A DNA stretch of 64,000 bases from RHLJ01 sp965242845 (GTDB lineage Bacteria; Bacteroidota; Rhodothermia; Balneolales; Balneolaceae): contig CBDETC010000001.1 of assembly GCA_965242845.1 (NCBI GenBank), positions 62,001-126,000 of the forward strand, written 5' to 3'. Position numbers and translations under genes: made by a program. The notes under the pieces are model-generated. The model was not told where the DNA came from, did no database searches, and saw only the letters and a program-made list of their open reading frames with translations. Shown piece after piece: positions 1-7,727 of this stretch. The stretch's first letter is position 1. Every line of letters begins with the position of its first letter.

Positions 1-699
1 TTATATCTCGAAGTAGTGCCCAAATCCTTTTCCATCAAAGTACAAACCGGTCAGCGATTAAATCAGCTAAGAATCCGTCACGGCTTTGAAGTGGTTTCCG
101 ACCAGGATTTGCTTCGCATTCACGATACGGAACCATTATTGTTTGATCAGAATATTGATCCTGTTTCAATGGAGCAGATTAAAGTGAATAAGGGGCTCTT
201 TATGAGTGTTCAGTTGAAGGGAGAATATGGGGAGATCATAGGTTATAAAGCGAAAAAGCATAGTAATTTCATCGATCTGAATAATATTGGACATTATTCT
301 GTCGATGAATTCTGGGAACCTATTTATGCTACTAAAGATGCCAAAGTGATTTTGGAACCAGAGGCCTTTTATATATTTGCCTCAAAAGAAAGGATACGAG
401 TACCTGCTCATTTAGCTTGTGAAATGATGGCATATGATACAGGGTCCGGAGAACTAAGGACTCACTATGCTGGTTTTTTTGATAGTGGTTTTGGTGGATC
501 TATTGAAGATAAAGGGGCTCGAGCAGTGTTGGAGGTACGATCACATGATGTTCCCTTTATGATAGAAGATGGACAAACGCTATTCAGCATGCAGTTTGAG
601 CCTAATACTGAGATTCCGGAATTCATTTATGGAACCGAAATAGATAGCAATTACCAGGGGCAAGGACTAAAGCTAGGGAAGCACTTTAAAAACCTATGA
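1..699 (+). CDS. dcd: 2'-deoxycytidine 5'-triphosphate deaminase, C-terminal part (5' end outside window)
   Basis: Converts dCTP to dUTP in pyrimidine deoxynucleotide synthesis. The frame is open to the first base of the window, so the gene starts upstream. The GTG at position 16 is only the first start-like codon seen and is probably internal. The visible 232 or so residues match the C-terminal half of the long, two-domain dCTP deaminase, including the segment RVPAHLACEMMAYDTGSGEL followed by a glycine-rich HYAGFFDSGFGG stretch typical of the dUTPase-like fold. The stop overlaps the ATG of the next gene by 4 bases (ATGA), so the two are probably translationally coupled. Family assignment is firm; catalytic residues of the missing half cannot be judged. 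Confidence 0.85.
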   Translation, partial: LYLEVVPKSFSIKVQTGQRLNQLRIRHGFEVVSDQDLLRIHDTEPLLFDQNIDPVSMEQIKVNKGLFMSVQLKGEYGEIIGYKAKKHSNFIDLNNIGHYSVDEFWEPIYATKDAKVILEPEAFYIFASKERIRVPAHLACEMMAYDTGSGELRTHYAGFFDSGFGGSIEDKGARAVLEVRSHDVPFMIEDGQTLFSMQFEPNTEIPEFIYGTEIDSNYQGQGLKLGKHFKNL

Positions 700-917
700 G
701 CCTGCCAATAGTAGCCCGCTGTATTTGTTCCGATATCAGTTTTGCTGATATGAAAAAGATTGCTGAGGAACAACAGATTACATCTGTCGAGGAGCTTAGG
801 GAGCAGGATATTTGCTGCAATAATTGCTTAATGTGCGAGCCCTATGTTGAAATGGTTTTGGAAACCGGAAGAACTGAATTTGAGCTCGGAGTTTATCTAA
901 GCAAGCCTAAAGTTTAA
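696..917 (+). CDS. small [2Fe-2S]-type (BFD-like) protein
   Basis: A 73-residue protein with a cysteine layout expected of a BFD-like [2Fe-2S] binding domain: C9-x-C11 near the N-terminus and C40-C41-x2-C44-x2-C47 in the middle. The rest is a short helical segment. It overlaps the dCTP deaminase stop by 4 bases and its own stop overlaps the ATG of rsmE by one base, so it sits in a tight three-gene operon. BFD-like modules usually act as small electron carriers or cluster carriers. No partner oxidoreductase is adjacent, so its role here is not known. Confidence 0.75.
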   Translation: MSLPIVARCICSDISFADMKKIAEEQQITSVEELREQDICCNNCLMCEPYVEMVLETGRTEFELGVYLSKPKV

Positions 918-1612
918 TGGATACCCTTTTTTATGCCCCTATCGAAGATTTTGAATCCAACCAATGGGTAGAGCTCAAAGGTCAGGAAGCTCAGCATATT
1001 TCTAAGGTATTAAGAAATGGCATAGGTAGTAAAATCAGGGTTGCTAATGGCAGGGGAGAGATTTATTTCTGCGAAATCACAGAGATTAATCGTCATTCAG
1101 TAATCGCTAAATGTGGTGCATCTACAACCGAGTCTGAGCCTGATATCAAAAAAACGCTCGCTTTTGGAGTGATCAAGAAAAGAGATCGGTTGGAATTCGC
1201 CATTGAAAAAGCTGTAGAACTTGGGGTGTGGGAAATCTGTCTGTTTAATGCTGATCATTCAGAAAGAGCGAAGATCAATAAAGATCGATTCTATACATTA
1301 ATCATTAGTGCCTTTAAACAAAGTGGACGTTACTGGTTGCCCCAACTCAATATACTTGATTCCATAGATGAAGTACTTCAGCACTACAGGGGTTCAGACT
1401 GGATAATGGCTCACGAAAAGGCGGATCAATCTTCAAGAGCTGGGCAACTGGCGAAAGGGAATAATGTTCTTTTTGTAGGACCTGAAGGAGGCTTTTCTGA
1501 TCGGGAAGTACAGCTAATAGAGCAACAAAAAGGAGAAATTATTTCTTTGGGAGCTAATCGCTTACGGGCTGAGACAGCTGTAACAGCTCTGCTTTCTCAA
1601 TATTTATTTTAG
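917..1612 (+). CDS. rsmE: 16S rRNA (uracil(1498)-N(3))-methyltransferase
   Basis: SPOUT-class methyltransferase that methylates N3 of U1498 in 16S rRNA using SAM. At 231 residues it is close to the usual length. The N-terminal PUA-like part contains the QEAQHISKVLRNGIGSKIRV segment. The C-terminal knot region contains FVGPEGGFSDREV and LGANRLRAETAV, the SAM-binding trefoil-knot motifs. It is the last gene of the operon with the deaminase and the Fe-S protein. Its stop overlaps the 3' end of the convergent minus-strand gene by 4 bases. Confidence 0.95.
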   Translation: MDTLFYAPIEDFESNQWVELKGQEAQHISKVLRNGIGSKIRVANGRGEIYFCEITEINRHSVIAKCGASTTESEPDIKKTLAFGVIKKRDRLEFAIEKAVELGVWEICLFNADHSERAKINKDRFYTLIISAFKQSGRYWLPQLNILDSIDEVLQHYRGSDWIMAHEKADQSSRAGQLAKGNNVLFVGPEGGFSDREVQLIEQQKGEIISLGANRLRAETAVTALLSQYLF

Positions 1613-2019
1613 AAAGGAGAGAGGTCGGGTTCAATAAAATTGAGCTTAGCTTCTGCAGAAGAAAAGATATCTATGCTGTAGTGCGAGTCTAATAACTCTT
1701 TGAACCTGGATTTGAGCTGAGGGAATTCTTTAATGAAATCTTTAAAAGTAAGCGACGACGATTTCGCCATAAAATGATTAACCGCTTTTACCGCTGCCTC
1801 GGTAACAGTACGGTTGAATTTGGAGTGGGCACCTAATGATTCTGCGTAGTTCTTAATCTGCTCATTCATATTCTCAACAGCTTTTTCAATGCCATAATGG
1901 TGAATATGAATCCATGCGAGCCTAAGATGCGCTTCATGGGTAAATAGTCCAGGTGGTAGGATGCAATCCCGGAACTGTTGTTCAAACGTTAGATCGTCAA
2001 GCGTGTAATGCTCTTCCAT
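1609..2019 (-). CDS. hypothetical protein with HEAHLRLAW motif
   Basis: 136 residues, no signal peptide or membrane segment. It contains a histidine-rich helix (FTHEAHLRLAWIHIHHYG, residues about 26-43) and an FNRTVTEAAVKAV segment. Similar F-x-H-x-x-H-L-R-L-A-W helices occur in small uncharacterised proteins; I know of no assigned function. Its ATG follows immediately after the TAA stop of the cysteine-rich peptide encoded at 2020-2139, so the two are probably co-transcribed and translationally coupled. The histidine cluster next to a cysteine-rich peptide hints at a metal-related role, which is inference only. Confidence 0.75.
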   Translation of the reverse strand: MEEHYTLDDLTFEQQFRDCILPPGLFTHEAHLRLAWIHIHHYGIEKAVENMNEQIKNYAESLGAHSKFNRTVTEAAVKAVNHFMAKSSSLTFKDFIKEFPQLKSRFKELLDSHYSIDIFSSAEAKLNFIEPDLSPF

Positions 2020-2139
2020 TTAGCTGCAGCAGGAGCAGGTAGAACAGTCGCAAGTGTTGCAGGAACAAGCGTTGGATTTGCAGTTTTTGCATGTGCAAGA
2101 AGAACATGAGCAAGAAGTACACTCACAGTTTGATTTCAT
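2020..2139 (-). CDS. 39-residue cysteine-rich, metallothionein-like peptide
   Basis: A short frame from ATG (2137-2139) to TAA (2020-2022). Fourteen of its 39 residues are cysteine (positions 5, 7, 10, 12, 15, 17, 20, 25, 27, 30, 32, 35, 37, 38), arranged in a near-regular C-x-C-x2 rhythm with Ser, Thr and Asn in between and almost no hydrophobic residues. A GGT-containing weak ribosome-binding site precedes the ATG (TAGGTAATAAG). The stop directly abuts the ATG of the gene at 1609-2019. The composition is that of a metallothionein or other soft-metal-binding peptide (Zn, Cu, Cd). It does not look like the known bacterial SmtA fold, which also has conserved His and Lys. Coding status is inferred from the strict Cys spacing and gene coupling. 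Confidence 0.7.
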   Translation of the reverse strand: MKSNCECTSCSCSSCTCKNCKSNACSCNTCDCSTCSCCS

Positions 2140-2196
2140 CTTATTACCTATTTGTTGAGAGCTGATTTAAAATAAACTAAAAAGAACTCAGAATAA

Positions 2197-2550
2197 CTAT
2201 CTTTTCTTCTGCTTCTTCTTACTGGATTTGGCTATTGGATTGAATTCAAGGCAAAGATCAATCCAAAACTCGAGATCTTCTTCACGATCAAGTCCAATTT
2301 GATCTACGTAAGTAAAGCCCTTCATTTTTTTACCAGTAAAGTCCATAGGACGTACTCCCGTTTTATTCTGTACTGAAGCTTCTGCTTCCTCTCCAATCCG
2401 GGCCATCAATTCTGTCTTTATAATACCCATACACATTTTATCATCTACCAGGATGCACAGTCCTCCAAACATCTTCTTCTCTTCAAAAACTACTCCTTTT
2501 TGGTCTAGTACAGATCTAATTCGGTTAGCCAGTATTTCATCATAAGCCAT
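2197..2550 (-). CDS. TfoX/Sxy N-terminal-domain protein
   Basis: 117 residues matching the TfoX N-terminal domain: the core KKMFGGLCILVDDKMCMGII is the family hallmark (residues about 26-45), followed by a beta-rich half and a Lys-rich tail. Stand-alone TfoX-N proteins are common in this phylum. Unlike full-length TfoX/Sxy they lack the C-terminal helical domain, so a role in competence control should not be assumed. The gene is monocistronic, with about 50 bases to each neighbour. Confidence 0.85.
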   Translation of the reverse strand: MAYDEILANRIRSVLDQKGVVFEEKKMFGGLCILVDDKMCMGIIKTELMARIGEEAEASVQNKTGVRPMDFTGKKMKGFTYVDQIGLDREEDLEFWIDLCLEFNPIAKSSKKKQKKR

Positions 2551-2600
2551 GGTTACTCCTTTTTGGTATATAACAAACGAATGTACCGGAAGGGGACATG

Positions 2601-3329
2601 CTATATTAACTCTCCATACATCTTCTTGACCTGGAGATCTCCAAACCCATATTCAGGCATTTCTTTAGTTAGGGCCTGGAACAAATCTCCAAAACTTGAG
2701 GCAGGATTATCAGAAACAAAATCTTCTATAAAGCGCTGAGGTTTTTGGTCATTAACCAGATTTTCTAATGCATTAACTGGTACTGAAATCCATGGGAACT
2801 CTGAATTAAGTTTTCCGGAAGCTTCCAGAACCTGCTCTACATTTCCAGTTTTGTATGCCAACCACAAATCGTCAAAATAGGAGAGTTGCTCGGGTTTAAG
2901 AGGAATTTTCTTCTCAAACAGTTCCTTGAGCTCGTCTTCTGAATAAGCTGCAAAACCCCATTGAGTTAGCTTTTCGGGGCGAACCAGATACACCGAATTC
3001 AGTTGATTTCCTTTAGGAATCAAATGGCATACAAACCATAGATTTACCTGACAAAACAAATCATCTTCAAACCATAAAACGATTTCTTCTCCTTCCGGGA
3101 TCGACTCAATGCTTTTTAATTCCGGCAGAACATGAGTGGAGTAGTCAATCTCTGTTACTTCAGGATATGTATTACTCAGGTATCGATCTCTGGTGCTTGC
3201 AAATTCATCTAACGTGTCACCCTCAATGTCTCCATCAATTAAGCATTCTCTCATTACTATTTTCTTCCCATCAATTTGTTTTGGGAACATTTCAAGGAGG
3301 GCATCTCCATTTAGAATATGAATCATCAA
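2601..3329 (-). CDS. DUF1835 domain-containing protein
   Basis: 242 residues. The N-terminus MMIHILNGDALLEMF and the following RECLIDGDIEGDTLDEFASTRDRYL segment match the DUF1835 family. The middle has the EEIVLWFEDDLFCQVNLWF segment, and a C-terminal helical part follows. No catalytic chemistry is established for this family. No signal peptide. The first Met is immediately followed by a second (MMI), so the start is uncertain by one codon. It lies 28 bases downstream of the thioesterase gene on the same strand and may be read with it. Confidence 0.85.
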   Translation of the reverse strand: MMIHILNGDALLEMFPKQIDGKKIVMRECLIDGDIEGDTLDEFASTRDRYLSNTYPEVTEIDYSTHVLPELKSIESIPEGEEIVLWFEDDLFCQVNLWFVCHLIPKGNQLNSVYLVRPEKLTQWGFAAYSEDELKELFEKKIPLKPEQLSYFDDLWLAYKTGNVEQVLEASGKLNSEFPWISVPVNALENLVNDQKPQRFIEDFVSDNPASSFGDLFQALTKEMPEYGFGDLQVKKMYGELI

Positions 3330-3357
3330 TAAAAGGTTGGTTGTTAGCTAAGGGAGG

Positions 3358-3843
3358 TTAAGAAGCTCGGGCATATTTTATTGTTAAAAAACGTCCTCTT
3401 TCTTCAAAGGATGTTTGCTCTACAGGGTTATTCACTTTTTGGAACAGCTCCATAAAACGTTCATCGTGGGTTTCAGCCTTTTGAGTAGAAAGATTGAAGT
3501 GTACGAAACTAATCCAGGCCACAGCTTTAATCTGAGTGTGGTTTTTATCCCACATGGTCAGCTCAACGGTTAATTGCTTATTTGAATACTTAAGTAGTTG
3601 AGATTCAATGAGTACTTCCTCCATATTGTGAGCAGGATTTATATAGCTGATTTGGTTACTCCTTACAACCCAGCTTTTTCCATGTTGCTTCGCTTCTTCA
3701 TATACATCCAGGTTATAGTGTTCAATAAGCTGGTCTTCCCGTGCATTCAGGAAGTAGTCTATATATCGAGCATTATTGAGATGATTAAAAGGGTCACAAT
3801 CCTGGAATCGGATTTTTCTGGTGCTGGTTAATGTTTTCTTCAT
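3358..3843 (-). CDS. acyl-CoA thioesterase, hotdog fold (4HBT family)
   Basis: 161 residues with the hotdog-fold thioesterase signature RFQDCDPFNHLNNARYIDYF (residues 11-30), where the Asp of the QDCD/HLNN motif is the usual catalytic acid of the 4-hydroxybenzoyl-CoA thioesterase group. It is likely to hydrolyse a cytoplasmic acyl-CoA; the substrate is unknown. The 14-bp palindrome ATACCGATCGGTAT ends 10 bases before the ATG, and an identical copy precedes the adjacent tetR-type gene. The gene is therefore very likely controlled by that regulator. Confidence 0.88.
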   Translation of the reverse strand: MKKTLTSTRKIRFQDCDPFNHLNNARYIDYFLNAREDQLIEHYNLDVYEEAKQHGKSWVVRSNQISYINPAHNMEEVLIESQLLKYSNKQLTVELTMWDKNHTQIKAVAWISFVHFNLSTQKAETHDERFMELFQKVNNPVEQTSFEERGRFLTIKYARAS

Positions 3844-3852
3844 ATGTAGCAG

Positions 3853-3866
3853 ATACCGATCGGTAT
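3853..3866. promoter_or_regulatory. palindromic operator ATACCGATCGGTAT, copy 1
   Basis: Perfect 14-bp palindrome in the 40-base gap between the TetR-family gene and the thioesterase gene, identical to the copy at 4490-4503. Two identical perfect palindromes flanking a TetR gene are the expected layout for its binding sites. It lies so close to the thioesterase ATG that bound repressor would block initiation of transcription or translation. Confidence 0.8.
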
Positions 3867-3883
3867 ATTTTAAGTTAAAATTT

Positions 3884-4465
3884 TTATGCTATTATCTTTT
3901 CTTTAATCATGCCGTCAAGGTGGTCCATCATACTAACCAGGTAAGAGCGATCATCATGAGTTGTGGCCATAAATATGCTTCCCTCAAGCATGGAATATAT
4001 ATTTCTTGTCATTTTTTGGATATCCAGGTCTCTTTTGAATTCATTATTACTGACTCCCATGTATAAGATGTCAGCAATACTGGCTTCCAGTTTTTTTGCG
4101 GTAATACGAACCAGTTTGAACAGTACTGGATTAACAAACCGGGTATCAGAACCGACATTCAAAATCGGACATCCACCTTTCTCTTTAGTTAAATCATAAT
4201 ATCCGCGATAGTAATTCGTGATCGCAAATAACTTGTCTACAGCTCTATCGGATTTATTTATTTGCAAAGAGATTTGAGCAACTATGGCTCTTATATTGTA
4301 TTTAAAAGCCTCAACAGCAAGCTGTTCTTTATTTTTGAAGTTCCCATATATCGCTCCCTTGGTCATTCCAGTAGCAGAGGTCAGGTCTGATAAACTGGTT
4401 CCTACATACCCTTTTTTATTAAAAATTGGGGCTACAGTTTGGATGATATATTCGTCGGTAGTGAT
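3884..4465 (-). CDS. TetR/AcrR family transcriptional regulator (no canonical start codon at the expected place)
   Basis: Ligand-responsive repressor. The helix-turn-helix is clear when the frame is read upstream of the first ATG (4366): residues reading VGTSLSDLTSATGMTKGAIY then GNFKNKEQL are the TetR HTH with the recognition helix at the MTKGAIYGNF end. Starting at ATG 4366 would delete the first helices of the DNA-binding domain. The frame extends to a TAA at 4475-4477, but the codons between hold no ATG, GTG or TTG. The best positioned candidate is an ATC at 4463-4465, after a weak GAAAG. The start is either a rare AUC or was lost by mutation or sequencing error. Identical operators lie at 3853 and 4490. 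Confidence 0.85.
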   Translation of the reverse strand: MTTDEYIIQTVAPIFNKKGYVGTSLSDLTSATGMTKGAIYGNFKNKEQLAVEAFKYNIRAIVAQISLQINKSDRAVDKLFAITNYYRGYYDLTKEKGGCPILNVGSDTRFVNPVLFKLVRITAKKLEASIADILYMGVSNNEFKRDLDIQKMTRNIYSMLEGSIFMATTHDDRSYLVSMMDHLDGMIKEKIIA

Positions 4466-4489
4466 AGCTTTCGATTAATGAGGTTGAAT

Positions 4490-4503
4490 ATACCGATCGG
4501 TAT
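4490..4503. promoter_or_regulatory. palindromic operator ATACCGATCGGTAT, copy 2
   Basis: Perfect 14-bp palindrome about 25 bases upstream of the presumed start of the TetR-family gene and just beyond the 3' end of the lycopene cyclase gene. Identical to copy 1. Indicates autoregulation of the regulator. Confidence 0.8.
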
Positions 4504-4522
4504 TAAAAGAGCAAAATTTTTA

Positions 4523-5677
4523 TTAGAGCTTTGGGTTTCTGCTGATAGCTCTGATAAAAGGCATAGGAGGAACGCTACTCATTATCTTTAGATCCTCAAG
4601 GAAATTTGTGTCTTCAGAAAGGAAATCGAAGACTTTATCGATACTGTTATTTTTAAATAAATCTCGGAACACTTTTACGGAAGTATTAGGGTGTTTATCC
4701 AAGATGTGAAGTAGCAATAAGTCATAATATTTGAATCTTGGTTTGGCCAGATCCGGAACAAGTATACTTTTGTCCTCTAATAATATTCTGGCTAATTCTT
4801 GTACAAACTTCTGAACCCGGAGAAACGTGTACCCAGTACTTGCTTTGGTTAATCCGGCGCTGGTTCCAATATTGAAGATTCTGTCGGTATAAGTGACGGG
4901 ATAGATTTTATCGCTCATAGGAATTTCACCGTACTCTTTACGCTTTATCTCATAATCATCTCTTTCGAGGTTGTATGTACTTTTCAGATACTCCCGAACT
5001 TTCTCTTTGTACTCTTTCTTTTTTTCGAAGGTTTTTCTGGAGAATACCGTGTATTCGACCAGAGCGCGATTATTCAAGAAGGGAAGTACATACGTAAATG
5101 CTATTCCGTCAGAAAAGGATTCATCAAAATCCATAATAGTAAAACAACCAGGATCAAACACCGGTACCGAAGTTTTGATCTCCAATCCATAAAAATGCTG
5201 GATCAATGGGTATTTTACCTTTTTCTTGGAAGAAGGCTGAAAGATGCTTTGAAAAATATAATCAGCAAGGAAAGTCTCACTCGATTTAGTAACCAACGCA
5301 GCTTTCTTCTTGTTGGAAGAGAAATCCAGGACACTTTCTTCTAAGAGAGTGAAATTGGAGTGTTTCTTTAACTCAGTTAACACATACTCTTTAAAATCAC
5401 TCTCCCTTATACAGTGGTACTGGTACTTATTCATGTACAGGAATGAGTCGAACTCCGGAGCAGAGAAATAAGTTTTCCTCCAGCTTTTATAGATAATTTC
5501 AGGAAAGGGTGGGGGGGCAGAATCCCAAAAACACCAGGTTTTTTTATTGCCGGGAGCAAAGGTTGAGTCAACGATGAGTACTTTTTTCTTATACCCGTTT
5601 TTGGCCAGGTGCCATGCAAGGCTTAAGCCAGAAAGTCCCCCTCCAGCAATAATGATATCAAAGTTATTAGTGCTCAA
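4523..5677 (-). CDS. crtY: lycopene cyclase, CrtY type
   Basis: FAD-dependent cyclase that converts lycopene ends to beta-ionone rings in carotenoid synthesis. 384 residues, the usual length. The N-terminal dinucleotide-binding motif is IIAGGGLSGLSLAWHLA (residues about 9-25), followed by the KTWCFWD segment typical of CrtY. Further on, FYGLEIKT and an MDFD motif fit the lycopene beta-cyclase family. No other carotenoid genes are in the window. Its ATG lies within the 3' end of the nitrilase gene (11-base overlap), so the two are co-transcribed. Confidence 0.88.
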   Translation of the reverse strand: MSTNNFDIIIAGGGLSGLSLAWHLAKNGYKKKVLIVDSTFAPGNKKTWCFWDSAPPPFPEIIYKSWRKTYFSAPEFDSFLYMNKYQYHCIRESDFKEYVLTELKKHSNFTLLEESVLDFSSNKKKAALVTKSSETFLADYIFQSIFQPSSKKKVKYPLIQHFYGLEIKTSVPVFDPGCFTIMDFDESFSDGIAFTYVLPFLNNRALVEYTVFSRKTFEKKKEYKEKVREYLKSTYNLERDDYEIKRKEYGEIPMSDKIYPVTYTDRIFNIGTSAGLTKASTGYTFLRVQKFVQELARILLEDKSILVPDLAKPRFKYYDLLLLHILDKHPNTSVKVFRDLFKNNSIDKVFDFLSEDTNFLEDLKIMSSVPPMPFIRAISRNPKL

Positions 5678-6665
5678 AATGCACGTTTAGTTTCTTTCGA
5701 GTATCCACAGTTAATTGGAAAACATCGGGTCGAGAATAATGCCCGTTTGTATCCAGGAATAAATTTCCCTCGCTCAGCTTTGCGATATCCAGTTCAGCAG
5801 TAATAATGCCATTTTCTTTTTGTAAAGGCTCCTCCAAATAAGAAGTATCAGGATTGATAATGGCACTACCGCCTTTAAGTACAAAAGCATTATTTGATAC
5901 TGGAATACTTTCAATTAATTCCAGTGCGTCTTTGTCAGCTTCGGTTTTAATAATTGAATTTAACCCATCTAGCATGTTAGCCTTTGTAAGCGTACACCCT
6001 GCTGCAATAACATAGCATTGCGCTTCAAAGGCATATTGACGGCTTGCAATTTGATGAAGGTCCTTCACCATAGGCCATTGAGCAATATGCACGTGCTCAC
6101 CTAATTGGTGCATTGCAGCACGAGCCATTGGCATCCAGTGTTCCCAACAAACTAAACCCCCAACCTGAACAGAATCGTGATCAATAACTGGTAAGGTGCT
6201 TCCATCTCCCATTCCCCAAATCAATCGCTCGGTATAGGTTGGCATTAATTTTCGATGCAAATCATAACTGCCATCCGCTTTGAAATAAAAGATGGTGTTA
6301 TAAAGAGTGCGTCCTAATCGTTCATGTGCTCCCATCACCACCAGGCAGTCATTTTCAACCGCCGAGTTTTGAAGGGTTTTAAAATGCTCGTCCCCAATAG
6401 CGATAGAATTCTCGAAGAGAATCTTAAATAATGCTTTGGCTGGTGGGTGATCCCATAAACCAGCATTTGGGGCGTAGTCAAGCCATACTGGGTAACCCGG
6501 AAGCCAGGTTTCAGGGAATACAATTAATCTTGATCCATGAGATGCAGCTTCCTGAATATATTTAGAAGCTTGAAGCACACTTTCGGAGAGATTAAGGAAA
6601 ACAGGGGGGTGCTGAACTACAGCTACACGATATAATTGATCCAAGTTTTTTTGATTTCTACTCAC
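5667..6665 (-). CDS. nitrilase-type carbon-nitrogen hydrolase
   Basis: 332 residues of the nitrilase branch of the carbon-nitrogen hydrolase superfamily. The catalytic triad is visible: Glu52 in FPETWLPGYP, Lys139 in HRKLMPTYTERLIWG, and Cys173 in GLVCWEHWMP. The CWEHWMP context and KLMPTYTER motif are those of true nitrilases rather than amidases or beta-ureidopropionases. Expected reaction: nitrile to carboxylate plus ammonia; the substrate is unknown. It is upstream of and overlaps crtY by 11 bases, and is divergent from the threonine aldolase gene, 6 bases away. Confidence 0.88.
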   Translation of the reverse strand: MSRNQKNLDQLYRVAVVQHPPVFLNLSESVLQASKYIQEAASHGSRLIVFPETWLPGYPVWLDYAPNAGLWDHPPAKALFKILFENSIAIGDEHFKTLQNSAVENDCLVVMGAHERLGRTLYNTIFYFKADGSYDLHRKLMPTYTERLIWGMGDGSTLPVIDHDSVQVGGLVCWEHWMPMARAAMHQLGEHVHIAQWPMVKDLHQIASRQYAFEAQCYVIAAGCTLTKANMLDGLNSIIKTEADKDALELIESIPVSNNAFVLKGGSAIINPDTSYLEEPLQKENGIITAELDIAKLSEGNLFLDTNGHYSRPDVFQLTVDTRKKLNVHFEH

Positions 6666-6671
6666 GGGGTA

Positions 6672-7727
6672 ATGAGTATATTTGATCCGATTGAAAAAGC
6701 AAAATACAAAATGATTGATTTACGAAGTGATACAGTTACCAGCCCTACTACAGGGATGCTGGAAGCAATGATAAAGGCAGAGGTAGGGGACGATGTTTTT
6801 GGGGAAGATTCCACTGTCAATGAATTCCAGGAAAAAGTAGCCGGATTATTCGGTATGGAAGCAGGGTTGTTTGTGCCGAGCGGAACCATGAGTAATCAAT
6901 TGGGGATCAGGGTACTCACTGAACCTGGAGATGAAATTCTAATTGATGAGAAAGGTCATATTTATAACTATGAGACCGGAGCGGCTGCTTTTCTATCAGG
7001 CTTGCAAATAAAACCATTAAGCGGAGTTAAGGGAAAGCTATTTGTAGAGCACGTTCAGCACCAGGTAAAAGGGGCTTTCGATTGGGAGGCTAAGACCAAA
7101 GTACTATGCCTGGAAAATACGACTAATAAAGGCGGAGGAGTGTGCTACTCGAAAGATGAATTACTTGCTCTGAAGGAATTTGCTACTCAACATGAGCTTT
7201 ATGTACATCTGGATGGAGCGCGCATCTGGAATGCCATAACCGCTACGGGTATTGAGCCGGGGTTCTTTTCACAAATAGCAGATACCATCTCTGTTTGCTT
7301 TAGTAAAGGATTAGGAGCACCAATCGGTTCTATGTTGTTATCGAGTAAAGAGCGGGTATCTAAAGCCCGCAGATTTCGCAAAATGTGGGGAGGAGGGATG
7401 AGGCAAATCGGACTTCTTGCTGCCGCTGCAGATTATGCCCTGAAAAACCATTGGGCACTACTGGAAGCTGATCATAGAAGGGCTAAGAAATTTGCTCAGG
7501 CTGTTTCGGAAAGTAATGCATTTTCCGTTGATTTAGAGTCGGTAGAAACCAATATAGTTATGTTTGATACCCTGGGAGAAAGTGCATTGGAAGTAGTAGA
7601 AGCGTTCGAAAAGGAAGGAGTAAGGCTAGTACCATTCGGGCCAAATACGATTCGAGCTACTTTTCATCATCAGGTGAGCGATAGCGATCTGGAAAAAGTG
7701 GATTCTATCGTTAAAAAATTATTCTAA
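6672..7727 (+). CDS. ltaE: low-specificity L-threonine aldolase
   Basis: PLP enzyme that cleaves L-threonine and related beta-hydroxy amino acids to glycine and an aldehyde. The family hallmarks are IDLRSDTVTSPT at the N-terminus, VPSGTMSNQ, HLDGARIWNA, and the PLP-lysine region SVCFSKGLGAPIGSM. The ATG at 6672 is preferred: it is preceded by GGGGT and clears the divergent nitrilase gene, whereas an ATG at 6636 would overlap that gene. The ATG at 6711 (MIDLRSD) is the classical family start and remains possible. The 3' end overlaps the convergent DUF6090 gene by 4 bases. Confidence 0.92.
   Translation: MSIFDPIEKAKYKMIDLRSDTVTSPTTGMLEAMIKAEVGDDVFGEDSTVNEFQEKVAGLFGMEAGLFVPSGTMSNQLGIRVLTEPGDEILIDEKGHIYNYETGAAAFLSGLQIKPLSGVKGKLFVEHVQHQVKGAFDWEAKTKVLCLENTTNKGGGVCYSKDELLALKEFATQHELYVHLDGARIWNAITATGIEPGFFSQIADTISVCFSKGLGAPIGSMLLSSKERVSKARRFRKMWGGGMRQIGLLAAAADYALKNHWALLEADHRRAKKFAQAVSESNAFSVDLESVETNIVMFDTLGESALEVVEAFEKEGVRLVPFGPNTIRATFHHQVSDSDLEKVDSIVKKLF

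Noticed and set aside
2197..2550. Assigning the TfoX-N protein to competence regulation
   Set aside because: It lacks the C-terminal TfoX domain and stand-alone TfoX-N proteins have no shown competence role.
6636..6671. Upstream ATG of the threonine aldolase frame
   Set aside because: It overlaps the start region of the divergent nitrilase gene and adds residues not seen in the family; the ATG at 6672 has a GGGGT site.
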